Below, one piece after another: positions 1 through 64,000 of a stretch of 64,000 nt of DNA. Source of the stretch: Pagrus major (lineage: Eukaryota; Chordata; Actinopteri; Spariformes; Sparidae); the NCBI RefSeq assembly GCF_040436345.1, contig NC_133236.1, positions 12,020,443 through 12,084,442 of the forward strand. The letters are read 5' to 3'. Every line of letters starts with the position of its first letter. Position 1 is the stretch's first letter. The notes under the pieces were generated by a model. The model was not told the DNA's origin and made no database searches. It worked only from the letters and a program-made list of their open reading frames with translations. Made by a program: the position numbers and the translations under genes.

Positions 1-54684
<54,684 letters not shown>

Positions 54685-54832
54685 GAGATCCTTCCTCCCT
54701 CCGAGCTTGCCCTGGATACAAACCAACGATGTCAGATGCAGCCTCCGTTACGCTCCCTCGTCCCTCTCAAGGTGCCCTGTGTCTTGGATACGCTTCAATG
54801 TGAAACTCTGCTCCATAATTTGGGACGAAGGA

Positions 54833-54838
54833 AATAAA
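54833..54838 (+). terminator. Possible proximal polyadenylation signal of trim67
   Basis: AATAAA about 150 bp after the stop codon. Use is not shown by sequence alone. Confidence 0.35.
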
Positions 54839-57800
54839 TCTGAGTTATTATTGGCTATAACAAAGTTGATTGGAGCTTGTGGACGTCCCTGCAGAGGGGA
54901 CTGGAGTTACTGTGGATTGCCATACTTTTTTCATATCTGAGTTTTTTCCCTATGAACTCCAGCATACAAACAACACACTTATGTTATATTCCAGCTTGTA
55001 CCTACAGCCTGAAATTTCTCCTTGAGGCCTAAAACTAAACTAATCGACCTTCTCACTCTGACAGATTCAATGGTGCAGATTCCCTCACCATGCTATGAGA
55101 TATGTTTTGAGCTTTTTAAGGATGTAATTTAAGATTAACCATCAGAAAACAACACCACTGTAGTTTTAAAAGTGATTTCAGGAGGCAAAAAAACAAGAGA
55201 GAACGATTCAGCGGTGCTTATTGTTGCTTCTCTCTCAGGTGTGTTTACAGCTCTCAAGGTAAAACTAGATGAAGACAGCGTTTTGCAGGGGTTGTAGCGG
55301 CACCGCGGGATGTTTCACTCATGAAATATTTAAAAGCTAAAATTTCAGTGCCGTTTGTATCCCAGTTGTTGCTCCGACAGCACTTATTTCTCTGTTTTCT
55401 GTTTTTCCTTCTCAAGATTATTTGGTGCTGTTGTCAAAGACATTTACCCTCTGAGGTTAAGCTGGGAAGGATCCGGCCTCGGTTCCATTTCATTCTTCAG
55501 CAATGTGACAAATCTGCAGAGAATGGGAGAGGCCACCCTGCAGGAAAAATGCTTTGTTTTGCAATCTACAGTGGTTAATTCATCTATGTGAATCTTTTGG
55601 CAGTTAGCGATGGCTTCATTATGATTATAGGAACTTTTCGATTTAGGCCTATCAGTCACAGTTTACTAGCTCTAAACGTCTTTCTACCTCTAGTAGTAGA
55701 ATAAAAGGCAGGGAAAGCATTCTTTATGCTTTATTTGGCCACCTAAAGTAGTTAAAACCAACCTGACGTGACAGATGGTTTGTCACACAGAACCATCTGT
55801 AAAGGCTGCTAGAAACTGGAGAGGGCACATTCAAAATATACATAGCAGATGATTGGACAAGCCATATGTCTGTCTCCATCATGGGCTAACATGAGAGTGC
55901 TGTCACCAGTGAAGTCTGCTAGTTAATCAAATTCGTACCGATGCCAGTCAAGAGGACAGTGAAAAAACCTTTTCCAACACACCTTCAGTGCCGTCCAGCT
56001 GTGATATAGCAGATGCTACTGCAACATCTACGCTAACCTCTTGAAGACCGCCATTGTTGTTTCCAAACAGTCTCTTCTCTCCCTGTTTGTCACACCTGAA
56101 CCATGCCCGTAATACACTTATTAGTATAAGGACTGGGGTTGGGTGAAACAGCTTTGTTTTTCTGTTTGGATTAAACAAACAAGATAGAACATGTTAATCA
56201 GTGATTTTTTGAGGTGCTGTTTCCCCATTTCAATGCTATGTGCTAAGCTAACCGGCTGTTGCATCTAGCTTCATTGTTATGCCGTAAACATGAGAGTATT
56301 ATCGATCTTCTCATCTAACTCTTGGCAAGAAAGCAAATGCATGCATTTTCCAAAATGTCAAACTATTCCTTTAAGTTCACAGAAACAACAGACTACTATA
56401 CACTGACTCTATTGTTTGGATTTCTAGTCGGTTCTGTCCCTCCAGTCTGCATATTGTCAGTAGTAAAGCCATTTAGTTCTCATCATCTTTGCCATGTTTT
56501 GCTAATAGCAATATGCTACTACTAGCCTGGAAACCAGACGAATCTGAGCTCAAGTTTCATTTGTGAATTAGCGTGCCGCTGCCGAGTTAAATCATTACAT
56601 GCTATCAACTAAATTCAACATCTTTTCAGATGTAGTTGAAATGGACATTCTGCAGATAAGATCCAGTTTTCCCTTTTAATTCCCCTTAAGTCGCTGTGAG
56701 ATTGTTCAAATACTCCACACTAAATGAAAGCATCATTACATACAACATTTCATCAAATGGAAATATTCAGCCTGACATATTTAGCATTTTTGTAAACTTT
56801 GTGCTCTCCTCCAGAATTTAAATGAAGTTCTACGTGTGAAAATGATTTGGCCGCAGAGCAGAAGTTTAATATGACTAAACCAGCAGCGTGTCAGTGAGGT
56901 TAGAGGTTAAAACACGCCTGTAGCAGCATTTAATAAACTGAGGGGGCTTGTGTTAATTTGGTTGCCAAAATTGTGTGCAAACAGTTTGTACCTTGTCCTG
57001 TTGAATTAATCAAGGCGAGGGAACGAGGTCTGTTAACCGCCTGCAGGAGCATTTCCTGCCTTGATGTTGTTTTCCTGCAGCCTCTCCCGGACTTTTCACC
57101 CTGTCTCATGCAAAAATGTTTCCACCTTGAGGGATCAATGTCAGAAAACTCTGAAATGAAATGGAACTGAGCCAAAATCTGACTTTTTTTTGTTGTTTTA
57201 TAACACCAAGAAGTAGATGAGGAAAGTGCGGCCGTCTCATGGTAATTTCATCCTGTGCTCATCTCTCAGTCTCTCTGTAGAGTCTCCGACGCTTTCAGGC
57301 ATCTTTAATCTGTCGTACTGAAAACGATCTTGAAAAGTCACATCAGGTAGAGCTACGTCTGCTGCTGCGTTTCTCATCAGGGATTGGATACAGCAGCCTG
57401 TAGAGGACAGTAGCTTCAAGATTCAACCAAACCACTGTGACTATAAGATGTTTTGACATACATGACCCACGATGTATATTTTATCACTTATCTCGATGCA
57501 GCAGAGAATGGAGAAGTTTTTTTTTTGATTATTTAATCGATTTTCTTATTATATCTGAAATATTTCTATTCCCTATAATGTTGTGAGTGAGAGAGAGGAG
57601 TTATCAGACAGACCTGCGATAGAAAGACTGAAGTTTATGTGTGAATGGAAATCCACAAACTGTAAATATTGATCTGTGAGTTATGATTATGACGCGTGAT
57701 ACTAAGCATGGATTAAGCATCGAAGAAGTTTACAAAATATCTGAAGCTGTATTGTAAATAGTGTACTGTATTACTGTCTTTGCGATGAGTGATGTTAAAG

Positions 57801-58804
57801 CCAACTGCTGCCACAGATCGCCCTCTGCTGGTCGACGGTGGCAACAACAGGATTCATGCATTTCTCTTCTAATCCTGTTGTTCGGTGTTAACCAACCATG
57901 TTTTCATACCTTTAAATGCTGACTTTTTAAAACATGTCAGCAGACAAGACAAGTGTCACATCTCTTACTATCTCATGATATTCAGACATTTAATCAGGGA
58001 CATAAAATAGCAGTCATTTAGGTTTTTTATATCTACGTTGACAAATTATTATGATTGCAGGCAGCACTTCGTTCTGATTTACCACATTTTCTTGTAAATT
58101 CTCAGTTCAACACAAACTTTAAATATATCAGGTGACTGAACAGAAATACAGTAAATCAAAGTAGGTACTTCTCACTGTAATTAGTGAGTTTTATTTTCAA
58201 TACAGCAGCAGAATTATAATTATAAATTGTGTTAGCCTGCAGTTACATTTTTTAAAATAATTTATTTAATTGTAGAGCATTAGAATGGTTAAATAAGCTA
58301 ATATCTTTTACCTTTTAGTTCCTGTTTTTGGGTTCTTTTTTTAAAACTAACAAACAAGGATAATGATGGAGCCATTTTGGGAGATCGGGACGGTGGGATT
58401 ATGTTTTTATTTATGTCTTTATAAGCTGTTACCTAGAATGTTAAATAAATGACATTTAGATCCCAGAACCATAAACAGGAAGCATATTAAGCTAACATTT
58501 AAGTATGCAAAAAGCCCAACTAGCTCAACTGACTATTTACACCTGATGCTGCATTCAAATGATCTGGGAAAGATTATTTTATAGCAGATTAAAACATCTA
58601 TACCAGATCAAGTGACTATGTGTAGTGTTGAAAGGAATCACTCATTATAATGAACCCATATCCAACTCTGCATTTTGGCATCTCTCAGCTCACTGTTTTG
58701 GTTTCTGCCCTTTTGATTCACTCTGACTGCTCTCAACGCAGTTTTTGTAAAAGAAGCTCTTAAAAAAACCCCACTGTGCAGCAGACAGACACAATAAGCA
58801 ACTA

Positions 58805-59090
58805 TCTGCTGAACGTAGTGGAGCATTTAGCGGTTAAAGAGACAGATATTTGCCTCAGGAGTTGGTGGAGACCAAAAACGGAGCTAAAAGGAGAGTGAAT
58901 ACTGGAGTTACATTTGAATTTTTGGGCAAAAACACGACTCTACATGAATGATTCTGTTGCTCCTTGTGTACATAAACAACCGTTTGCTAATGATAATGCT
59001 TAAAACTTAAAAAGTGATAATAAGTTGATGTTTTCCTGCTTTTTTCTGTTGCCCTCAAGTGGCCAAAAAATGAGCTACTGCAGGTTAGAA
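58805..59090 (+). repeat. Dispersed fish repeat
   Basis: gagcatttagcggttaaaga, caggagttggtggagaccaa, ggagctaaaaggagagtgaa and ctgttgccctcaagtggcca occur in this order in an abundant fish repeat that I recognise. Non-coding. Confidence 0.6.
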
Positions 59091-59639
59091 GGTGCACCGT
59101 GGAGGCGTCTTGTAAACAAACCAAGTTTCTGATTATGTTCTGTGTTACTAAAACAATGTATATCCACGAGGTCTAAAAATGCGCTCAAGCACTTCAGTTA
59201 TTCATAGAGCATTTGCAGTGTTATTTTTGTGACAATTTTGAGAACTGCTTTGTTTACATCCATGTTTACTTGTCAGCAGTCTTCATCCCTGCCTTTCTTG
59301 GCCAGTTGCTGCCACCTGTAAATCAGTTTAGGGATGTCAAAACATTCACAAGAATGCGTATCGCGTCTCCTGTGTGGTTTTGTACATGCATTGGAACAAA
59401 CAAAACAGCAACTGACTCGTTAAACCACTGCTCTATAGCGGTACTAATGATCAAAAACTCCACAGGGCGCCTTTAATGAAGCAATTTCACTGCATTGATA
59501 AGAATAAATCAAGGTGATAAAACCTAAATATAAATGATTTTATTTAAATTTAAACAGGGCAGAAAGTGTCAAGAAATGGAATCACTAAAGTCTATTTTAT
59601 AGCAGTACTTTCTACTAGTCCTTACGTTAACCATTTTTC

Positions 59640-59725
59640 CCATATGACCTGAATGCAGCATTAATGTAAAAGTCAGGATTTGAACCAGTTTCTCTCGACC
59701 CAGAAAGCAAACGTCTAACAATCTG
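59640..59725 (-). other. Possible tRNA-derived relic
   Basis: On the reverse strand ggttcaaatcctgac matches a Pol III B box (GGTTCAAATCC), and about 45 bases upstream gggcagattgttagacg resembles an A box. I could not fold a convincing anticodon arm, so this is at best a tRNA-like SINE or pseudogene. Confidence 0.3.
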
Positions 59726-61091
59726 CCCAAAGGGGGATTTTTTTTACTGATGCTCCCCAGACTGCCAGCCACCACCTAAGGGCTACATTTGCATCTCGCT
59801 GCTCGGCTCTGCTCAACCTTCCCCTCTGACCGTCCTCCCACCTCCCACACCAGAGCAGAGGTGCAAAGTCGACCTGCCCCGAGGTTCACTTTGCTGTAAC
59901 CAGGAATAGATTTTAGGTCCATGAGTGAAGCGAGGCGTCTATCGCATCACCACAGGGGAACCATTTTCTTCTTTGGAAAGTCTGGATGATTTGGGGTTAC
60001 GTGTCTGCAGGCTGTGTTGGTGTCAAAATGGCGCAGAGGACGTCATGACTGGAGGGAAAAAAAGCTAATGGAGGCGCAGAAAGTTAGACGGTGTATCAGG
60101 TCAAATGAGGTCATGCGTTTTCCTTTCCGAATACACTGTTTTAATGTCCAAACAATACTTTATGTGACAGATACAAACAAAAATCACATATTTAAGTCAC
60201 AATGTAGTCACTCCTGTCTCGATATGGTATTGTTGAGTGCTTGTACGGCATGTCCCTTTACCCGACACTTACCCACCCATGAATGTGAGATATTTTACTA
60301 GTTTAACTTCAGGATTTGGTGCTGGGAAGAAAGCATGTCACTGCTGTTAGCTATTTAAACAAATGGCAGATTTATTTACTCTATAAACCATGTAAATATA
60401 TTTAATTACATATTTATTTTCTTTTGTATATCGCCCTGTTCAATTTGCTCAGTATAGAAGATGAATGGCTACTGATGATATATATACTGTTTATGGTTTG
60501 TTGCCCAGGGTTGCAGATTAAAAACAGGCTCGCCGGCTACAAAAACAGATTTGCTTACAGCTTGAAACATGTGCGATGTTCTGCAAGATAAGCTTCATAT
60601 TTCCTCATGCTCTTCTTTTTTATGAAAATATATAAATAACACAAAAGCTGCTTCAAGAAAACGGTGAGAATTTGTGACCTCACCCAGACGCACACTGCCA
60701 GATCACACCTATTGTTTCATCATCGCTCAAAATCCATCAACTTTTATGTTTGATAAAAGCTGGTTTCTGTGAAGTTCTGTAATGTTTACACTAAGAGTGC
60801 AGAAAAACTACACTGGCAAGACCAGACCTGCTTTCTCATGATCTCATTCGGAGGGTTTGTATGCGTTTCTTCATGAAAACTTCTGCCAAGACTTGTGTGT
60901 ACATTGTTTTTTGATTTGAATAATTACCCCCATCTGTCCCTCCCTCCCTGCTGATGTAAATGTAAATGTTTTGTACGACTACATGGTTTGTATATGAGAA
61001 ATGCATTGTAACTGCATAATTTTAAAACCTTTACAGTGTAAAACACGAGAAACGCAAATGTCTCCTTTTTTTTGGTCATTTATAAAAACAA

Positions 61092-61097
61092 AATAAA
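61092..61097 (+). terminator. Possible distal polyadenylation signal of trim67
   Basis: AATAAA followed about 15 bases later by TG-rich sequence (ctgtgatgg). It is the last such signal before the convergent c1orf131 gene. Confidence 0.4.
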
Positions 61098-61120
61098 TTA
61101 ACTGTGATGGAACAATGATT

Positions 61121-61520
61121 TATAAAAGTCTCCAGTTTTATGCGTTAACGTTCTGACACTGTGTTGCGTTCAGAGTCCATTTTGGAGATCGATAGATTGG
61201 ATTCTTGACTCAGCAGTCTGTCACCAGTAAGACAGTCTCATATTTTACTGCAGACCAGTGATGTGTCCTCTGGAAATCAGCCTTACAGCTCACGTCCACT
61301 TCCTCCTAACACTGCAAACAGTCCTGCAGTGAGCTGAGTCACAAACAGAGTCGTGGATATCAGCTCTTCCTCTTGGTCTGCTTATATTCTCCCATTCTGG
61401 AGGATTTTATCTCTCACCTGCAGACATAAACACACACATTAACACAAAGTAAAGACTTGTAGGTATCACCTTACTCATTAATTCCTCTTAGGTTATTTAC
61501 AAGATTAAACTCACCCACAC
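61121..61520. other. Intergenic or overlapping 3' region between convergent genes
   Basis: A 400-bp stretch between the likely trim67 3' end and the c1orf131 stop. I see no coding sequence and no canonical AATAAA on the reverse strand, so the c1orf131 3' end may use a variant signal or run into trim67. Confidence 0.5.
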
Positions 61521-61659
61521 CTATTTGCCTCGCTTGTTGCCTTTGATTTTCTGGATCTCCTTGGTGCTGAGGATCAGCATGCCGTCCTTGAAGCGGCCCA
61601 CCTGACCTGAGAGGGCCTTGCCAGAACCAGAGGACACCCCCTTCTTCTTAGTCCTGTCC
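61521..61659 (-). CDS. c1orf131: c1orf131 last coding exon
   Basis: The acceptor (reverse strand ctgcaccag) is followed by a G that completes AGG, then [38 protein letters not shown] and KGNKRGK and a TAG at 61521-61523. The [12 protein letters not shown] block is the family hallmark. Confidence 0.88.
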
Positions 61660-64000
61660 CTGGTGCAGATGGAAGAACAGGAAAACACGGGCTTCAGCCA
61701 ACAAGATCTAACGAGACCAACTGGTAATTGTAAATTTTCTATGCTAAATCTTGACGGAAGATGATTGAAATAATAGTGCTGTTTTCTATCTATATATTAT
61801 GATGAATTATTGGTAATAATGCTCTGTGATCTGCTTGAGGAAAATGTTGACGGATATATTCAGCAGTGGCTGTCTCACTCACCTTTGACCACTCTGCTTC
61901 TTCTTCTTCTTCAGGTCCTACAGAGCATTGACAGGAGGTATAACAACAAGAAGGACAGGCAGAATAAGAATTTGATAACAGGCTTTAAAAAATGACCTTT
62001 GTATGTTAATTTTTTTATCTATTTCAACAAGTGTTTATGATTTAATTACAGTCCTGATAAACCTTTAACTGAAGAAAACCAAACAAAATACATGTACTTC
62101 TAATGAGTAGATAAGTAAAGCTGAAACCCTTCAGTTTGGACTGAACCTGAGGCTAACTGAGGGTGAAGGTCTTACCGGCTGAACCTCCTCCTTCGCCTTC
62201 TGCTTCTTGTCTTTGATCTGCTGCTGCAGTACTTTGTAGTTCACATAGTCCTTCTTAGGCGGCTGATTAAGAGACAAGAATTTAGTTGGAAATTTTTTTG
62301 TCTCCAAGCTATTAAAAAGTCTAACTAATGAAAGAACCTCGCAGTGTGAAGCCAATTAATAATGTACATTGTGGGTTTTCCTTACTCTGGCTCCCAGCAT
62401 GACGGCTCGGTCCTGTTCAAAAACACGCTGCTGCTCCTTTTTATAGCCTGTGATTCCAAACCGATGGACCTCGAGACGAGCCTGAGGAGAACATGCACAA
62501 CTTCAGAATAATTACATTTCTACATGTCGACGCATTAACAGTTTTCACCTGCAATTAAAATTTGCTTTGGTGCATAATCAATTTTTAATGCTAAAATGTA
62601 ATAAAACCTTTTCCAAGTTGAGAACTTCTATCTGGTCACTTTGCTTCTTCTCCGTTATCTGAGGGGCCTTGAAGACAGCGCACACCCGAAGGCAACGACG
62701 ATCAGAGGAGGAGAGAGGGAATATGAAGTGAATACATTATGACAAGAAGAACATAAACAGAGAAGACTGACTCAAGGTCCCACAGTCGCATGAAGGAGGT
62801 CAGGTCTTAACTGATCAACTGGAAAAAGACAAGTTTCTCAAATGAAAATGGTTCTGTATTTGTGAGATGAGAGATTACTTGATGGAAAAAAAGGTATATA
62901 GTCAGTTCTCATGACCAGACGTGTGGTCACATCTCTTTGAAAAACAGATTTAATTCACTTCACTCTCACCACCTTCTAGTCTTTCTTAGACCAGAAACTG
63001 TGATGGTCATTTCCACCGTTTCATCCTGCAGAGCAATATGTTTTGTGCAATAACAAACAAAATGTAAAATACCGTCCAAATAGCTGATTACTTTCTCGGT
63101 ACAGACGGATACAACATCTTTAGGTCCTGATCATTTACATAATTTAATTACATTACATTTTTCAGTAGAATTGGATGAAAACAGATGATCACACTGCTTA
63201 AATTCTGACTTTAAAACCACAACATCTAATGTGTTGTGTATGAAATTGCAATCCAACAAAGACGCAGCTCAGACAGGCAAAACCGATGTTTCTAAGAATC
63301 TGGACATATTTTGGATTGTTGTTTGTGACTCAGGTTGCACGAATCATCGAATACACTGAAGAGCAGAATTTACTTTTATATTTAAGAGTAGAGCTGTAAT
63401 GATCAGACGATTAGATTAATTGATTAGTCGATCAAAGACTAATCAGAAGCTGTTTTGATAGTCTATTAATAGATTTAGTCAATTTTCAAGCAGAAGTGAG
63501 AAACATTTTGTGGTTAAAGCTTCTCAAATGTCAGGACAAGTTTCCTGTATATGAATACATCACCGAAGGTTGTGAGAAATTGTAACAGTAATTTTTTAAA
63601 ACCATTTTCTGACAGTTTATACACCAAATGAATCAATTAATTGAGAAAATAACCAGCAAATGAATTAACAAGTTACCCTGTTAACGAGCATACCATATAA
63701 AAAGTACCAAGACAGAAGAAACTAATTTCAGTGTTGTGAAGACAAAGCTTGTGTCCCGAGATAATACAATGAATGATCGAGAGATCATCAAAGAAATATA
63801 ATCAGACAGACATCCCCTATATCCTACACAATAAACCAGAATCGAGGGATTTGTAATGCGTCTTTAGATTTTATGTATGCACCAGAGATCAAGCCATATC
63901 GTGACCTGAATCAATAGGATTGGGCCATCATACCATCAGTCTTTGCTGGACTTTGAAGTATACTGAGTAGGTTAAAATATGAAACTGTAGACTTACAGGC
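61521..64000 (-). CDS. c1orf131: c1orf131 (FSAF1) orthologue, 3' part of gene; nucleolar SSU-processome factor
   Basis: Five reverse-strand exons with compatible phases give the last 138 residues. They carry [44 protein letters not shown] and a C-terminal [20 protein letters not shown], matching the conserved end of vertebrate C1orf131 (the FSAF1, formerly DUF4602, family). The human protein is nucleolar and has been linked to small-subunit ribosome assembly (family knowledge). The protein is very Lys-rich, as expected for an rRNA-associated factor. It is convergent with trim67, the same order I recall in human. The 5' exons lie beyond or near the right edge: a donor-like site at 63991-63996 may end one of them. 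The reading frame upstream of the five exons is unresolved (see exon candidate 62966-63034). Confidence 0.85.
61883..61917 (-). CDS. c1orf131: c1orf131 small internal exon (35 nt)
   Basis: A micro-exon between acceptor ctctgtag and donor gtgagt. It encodes [11 protein letters not shown] plus AG of an Arg codon. The phase matches both neighbours. Confidence 0.8.
62176..62262 (-). CDS. c1orf131: c1orf131 internal exon
   Basis: An 87-nt exon, phase 0 on both sides, with acceptor ttaatcag and donor gtaaga. It encodes [20 protein letters not shown] and QKAKEEVQP. [17 protein letters not shown] is strongly conserved in C1orf131. Confidence 0.9.
62386..62481 (-). CDS. c1orf131: c1orf131 internal exon
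   Basis: A 96-nt exon, phase 0 on both sides, with acceptor tctcctcag and donor gtaagg. It encodes [20 protein letters not shown] and [12 protein letters not shown], the most diagnostic segment of the family. Confidence 0.92.
62608..62667 (-). CDS. c1orf131: c1orf131 internal exon, 5' boundary uncertain
   Basis: It encodes [20 protein letters not shown], joining LEK to ARLEVHRFG as in orthologues. The donor is gttttatt (weak). The first AG after a long pyrimidine tract is cttcaag, giving the start used here; a CAG nine bases inside is the alternative. Confidence 0.65.
62966..63034 (-). CDS. Candidate upstream c1orf131 exon, phase conflict
   Basis: The reverse strand has a good acceptor (tgctctgcag) followed by an open frame [18 protein letters not shown] and a donor (aaggtggtgag, two options). 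The acidic-to-basic switch resembles the N-terminal half of C1orf131. Both donors leave phase 2, which does not join in frame to the exon at 62608-62667 (a stop follows). There may be a missed exon, an assembly indel, or this may not be an exon. Coordinates are approximate. Confidence 0.35.
   Translation of the reverse strand, partial: ALQDETVEMTITVSGLRKTRRW
63400..63660 (+). repeat. Common fish dispersed repeat ('gattagtcgatc' type)
   Basis: gagctgtaatgatcagacga, ttagtcgatcaaagactaat, tttgatagtctattaataga and agcttctcaaatgtcaggac are typical of a very abundant fish repeat. It is intronic to c1orf131. Confidence 0.55.

Larger units (their letters stand above)
54685..61120 (+). other. Probable trim67 3' UTR and downstream region
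   Basis: No open frame here has a family match. AATAAA signals occur at 54833-54838 (about 150 bp after the stop) and at 61092-61097. The sequence before the latter (about 60320-61100: AT-rich with TGTAAA/TTTTGTA motifs) looks like a 3' UTR end, and neuronal TRIM genes often have multi-kilobase 3' UTRs. I therefore infer a short and a long form. The interval includes a dispersed repeat (about 58805-59090) and a tRNA-like relic (about 59640-59725). Confidence 0.5.

Overview
The window is a stretch of a vertebrate nuclear genome, most likely a teleost fish and perhaps a percomorph. It is AT-rich, intron-rich and full of CA/TG microsatellites and degenerate dispersed repeats of types common in fish genomes. 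Two genes are supported. The first, nearly complete, is trim67 (TRIM9/TRIM67 family RING E3 ligase) on the + strand, with 11 coding exons from the ATG at 916 to the stop at 54682-54684. Spliced together they give a predicted 704-residue protein. All exon phases are mutually compatible, and the order is RING with long insert, B-box 1, B-box 2, coiled coil, COS box, FN3, SPRY. The second is the 3' part of a c1orf131 (FSAF1, 40S/SSU-processome factor) orthologue on the - strand, with its stop at 61521-61523. The tail-to-tail TRIM67/C1orf131 pair is the same as I recall at human 1q42, which supports both calls and orthology.

Layout. 1-780: 5' flank with a TTAA-ended repeat copy. 780-1728: GC-rich promoter/CpG-island-like segment and exon 1 (residues 1-271). 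1729-25882: a 24 kb first intron with microsatellites, an inverted-repeat-bounded minisatellite element, a relic of a helicase-like transposon protein and a perfect 20-bp hairpin. 25883-42420: exons 2-5 (coiled coil and COS) separated by 3-9 kb introns; intron 3 holds a ~790-bp foldback element, a second TTAA-ended element and a hAT BED-finger fragment. 47034-49456: exons 6-9 (FN3 and first half of SPRY), fairly compact, with a ~440-bp polypurine tract in intron 7. 49457-54684: exons 10-11, with an L2-type LINE tail ending about 30 bp before exon 10. 54685-61120: probable very long trim67 3' UTR. 61521-64000: c1orf131 exons in reverse.

I found no evidence of an undescribed genetic system. The most notable features are (TG)n tracts on both sides of trim67 exon 10 with a LINE tail beside its acceptor, the long foldback in intron 3 (a possible dsRNA/editing substrate), the conserved-looking DSGYGS phosphodegron-type motif in the RING insert, and a reading-phase conflict in an upstream c1orf131 exon candidate. 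All family assignments come from reading the translated sequence, and repeat-family names are by recognition only, without a database search.
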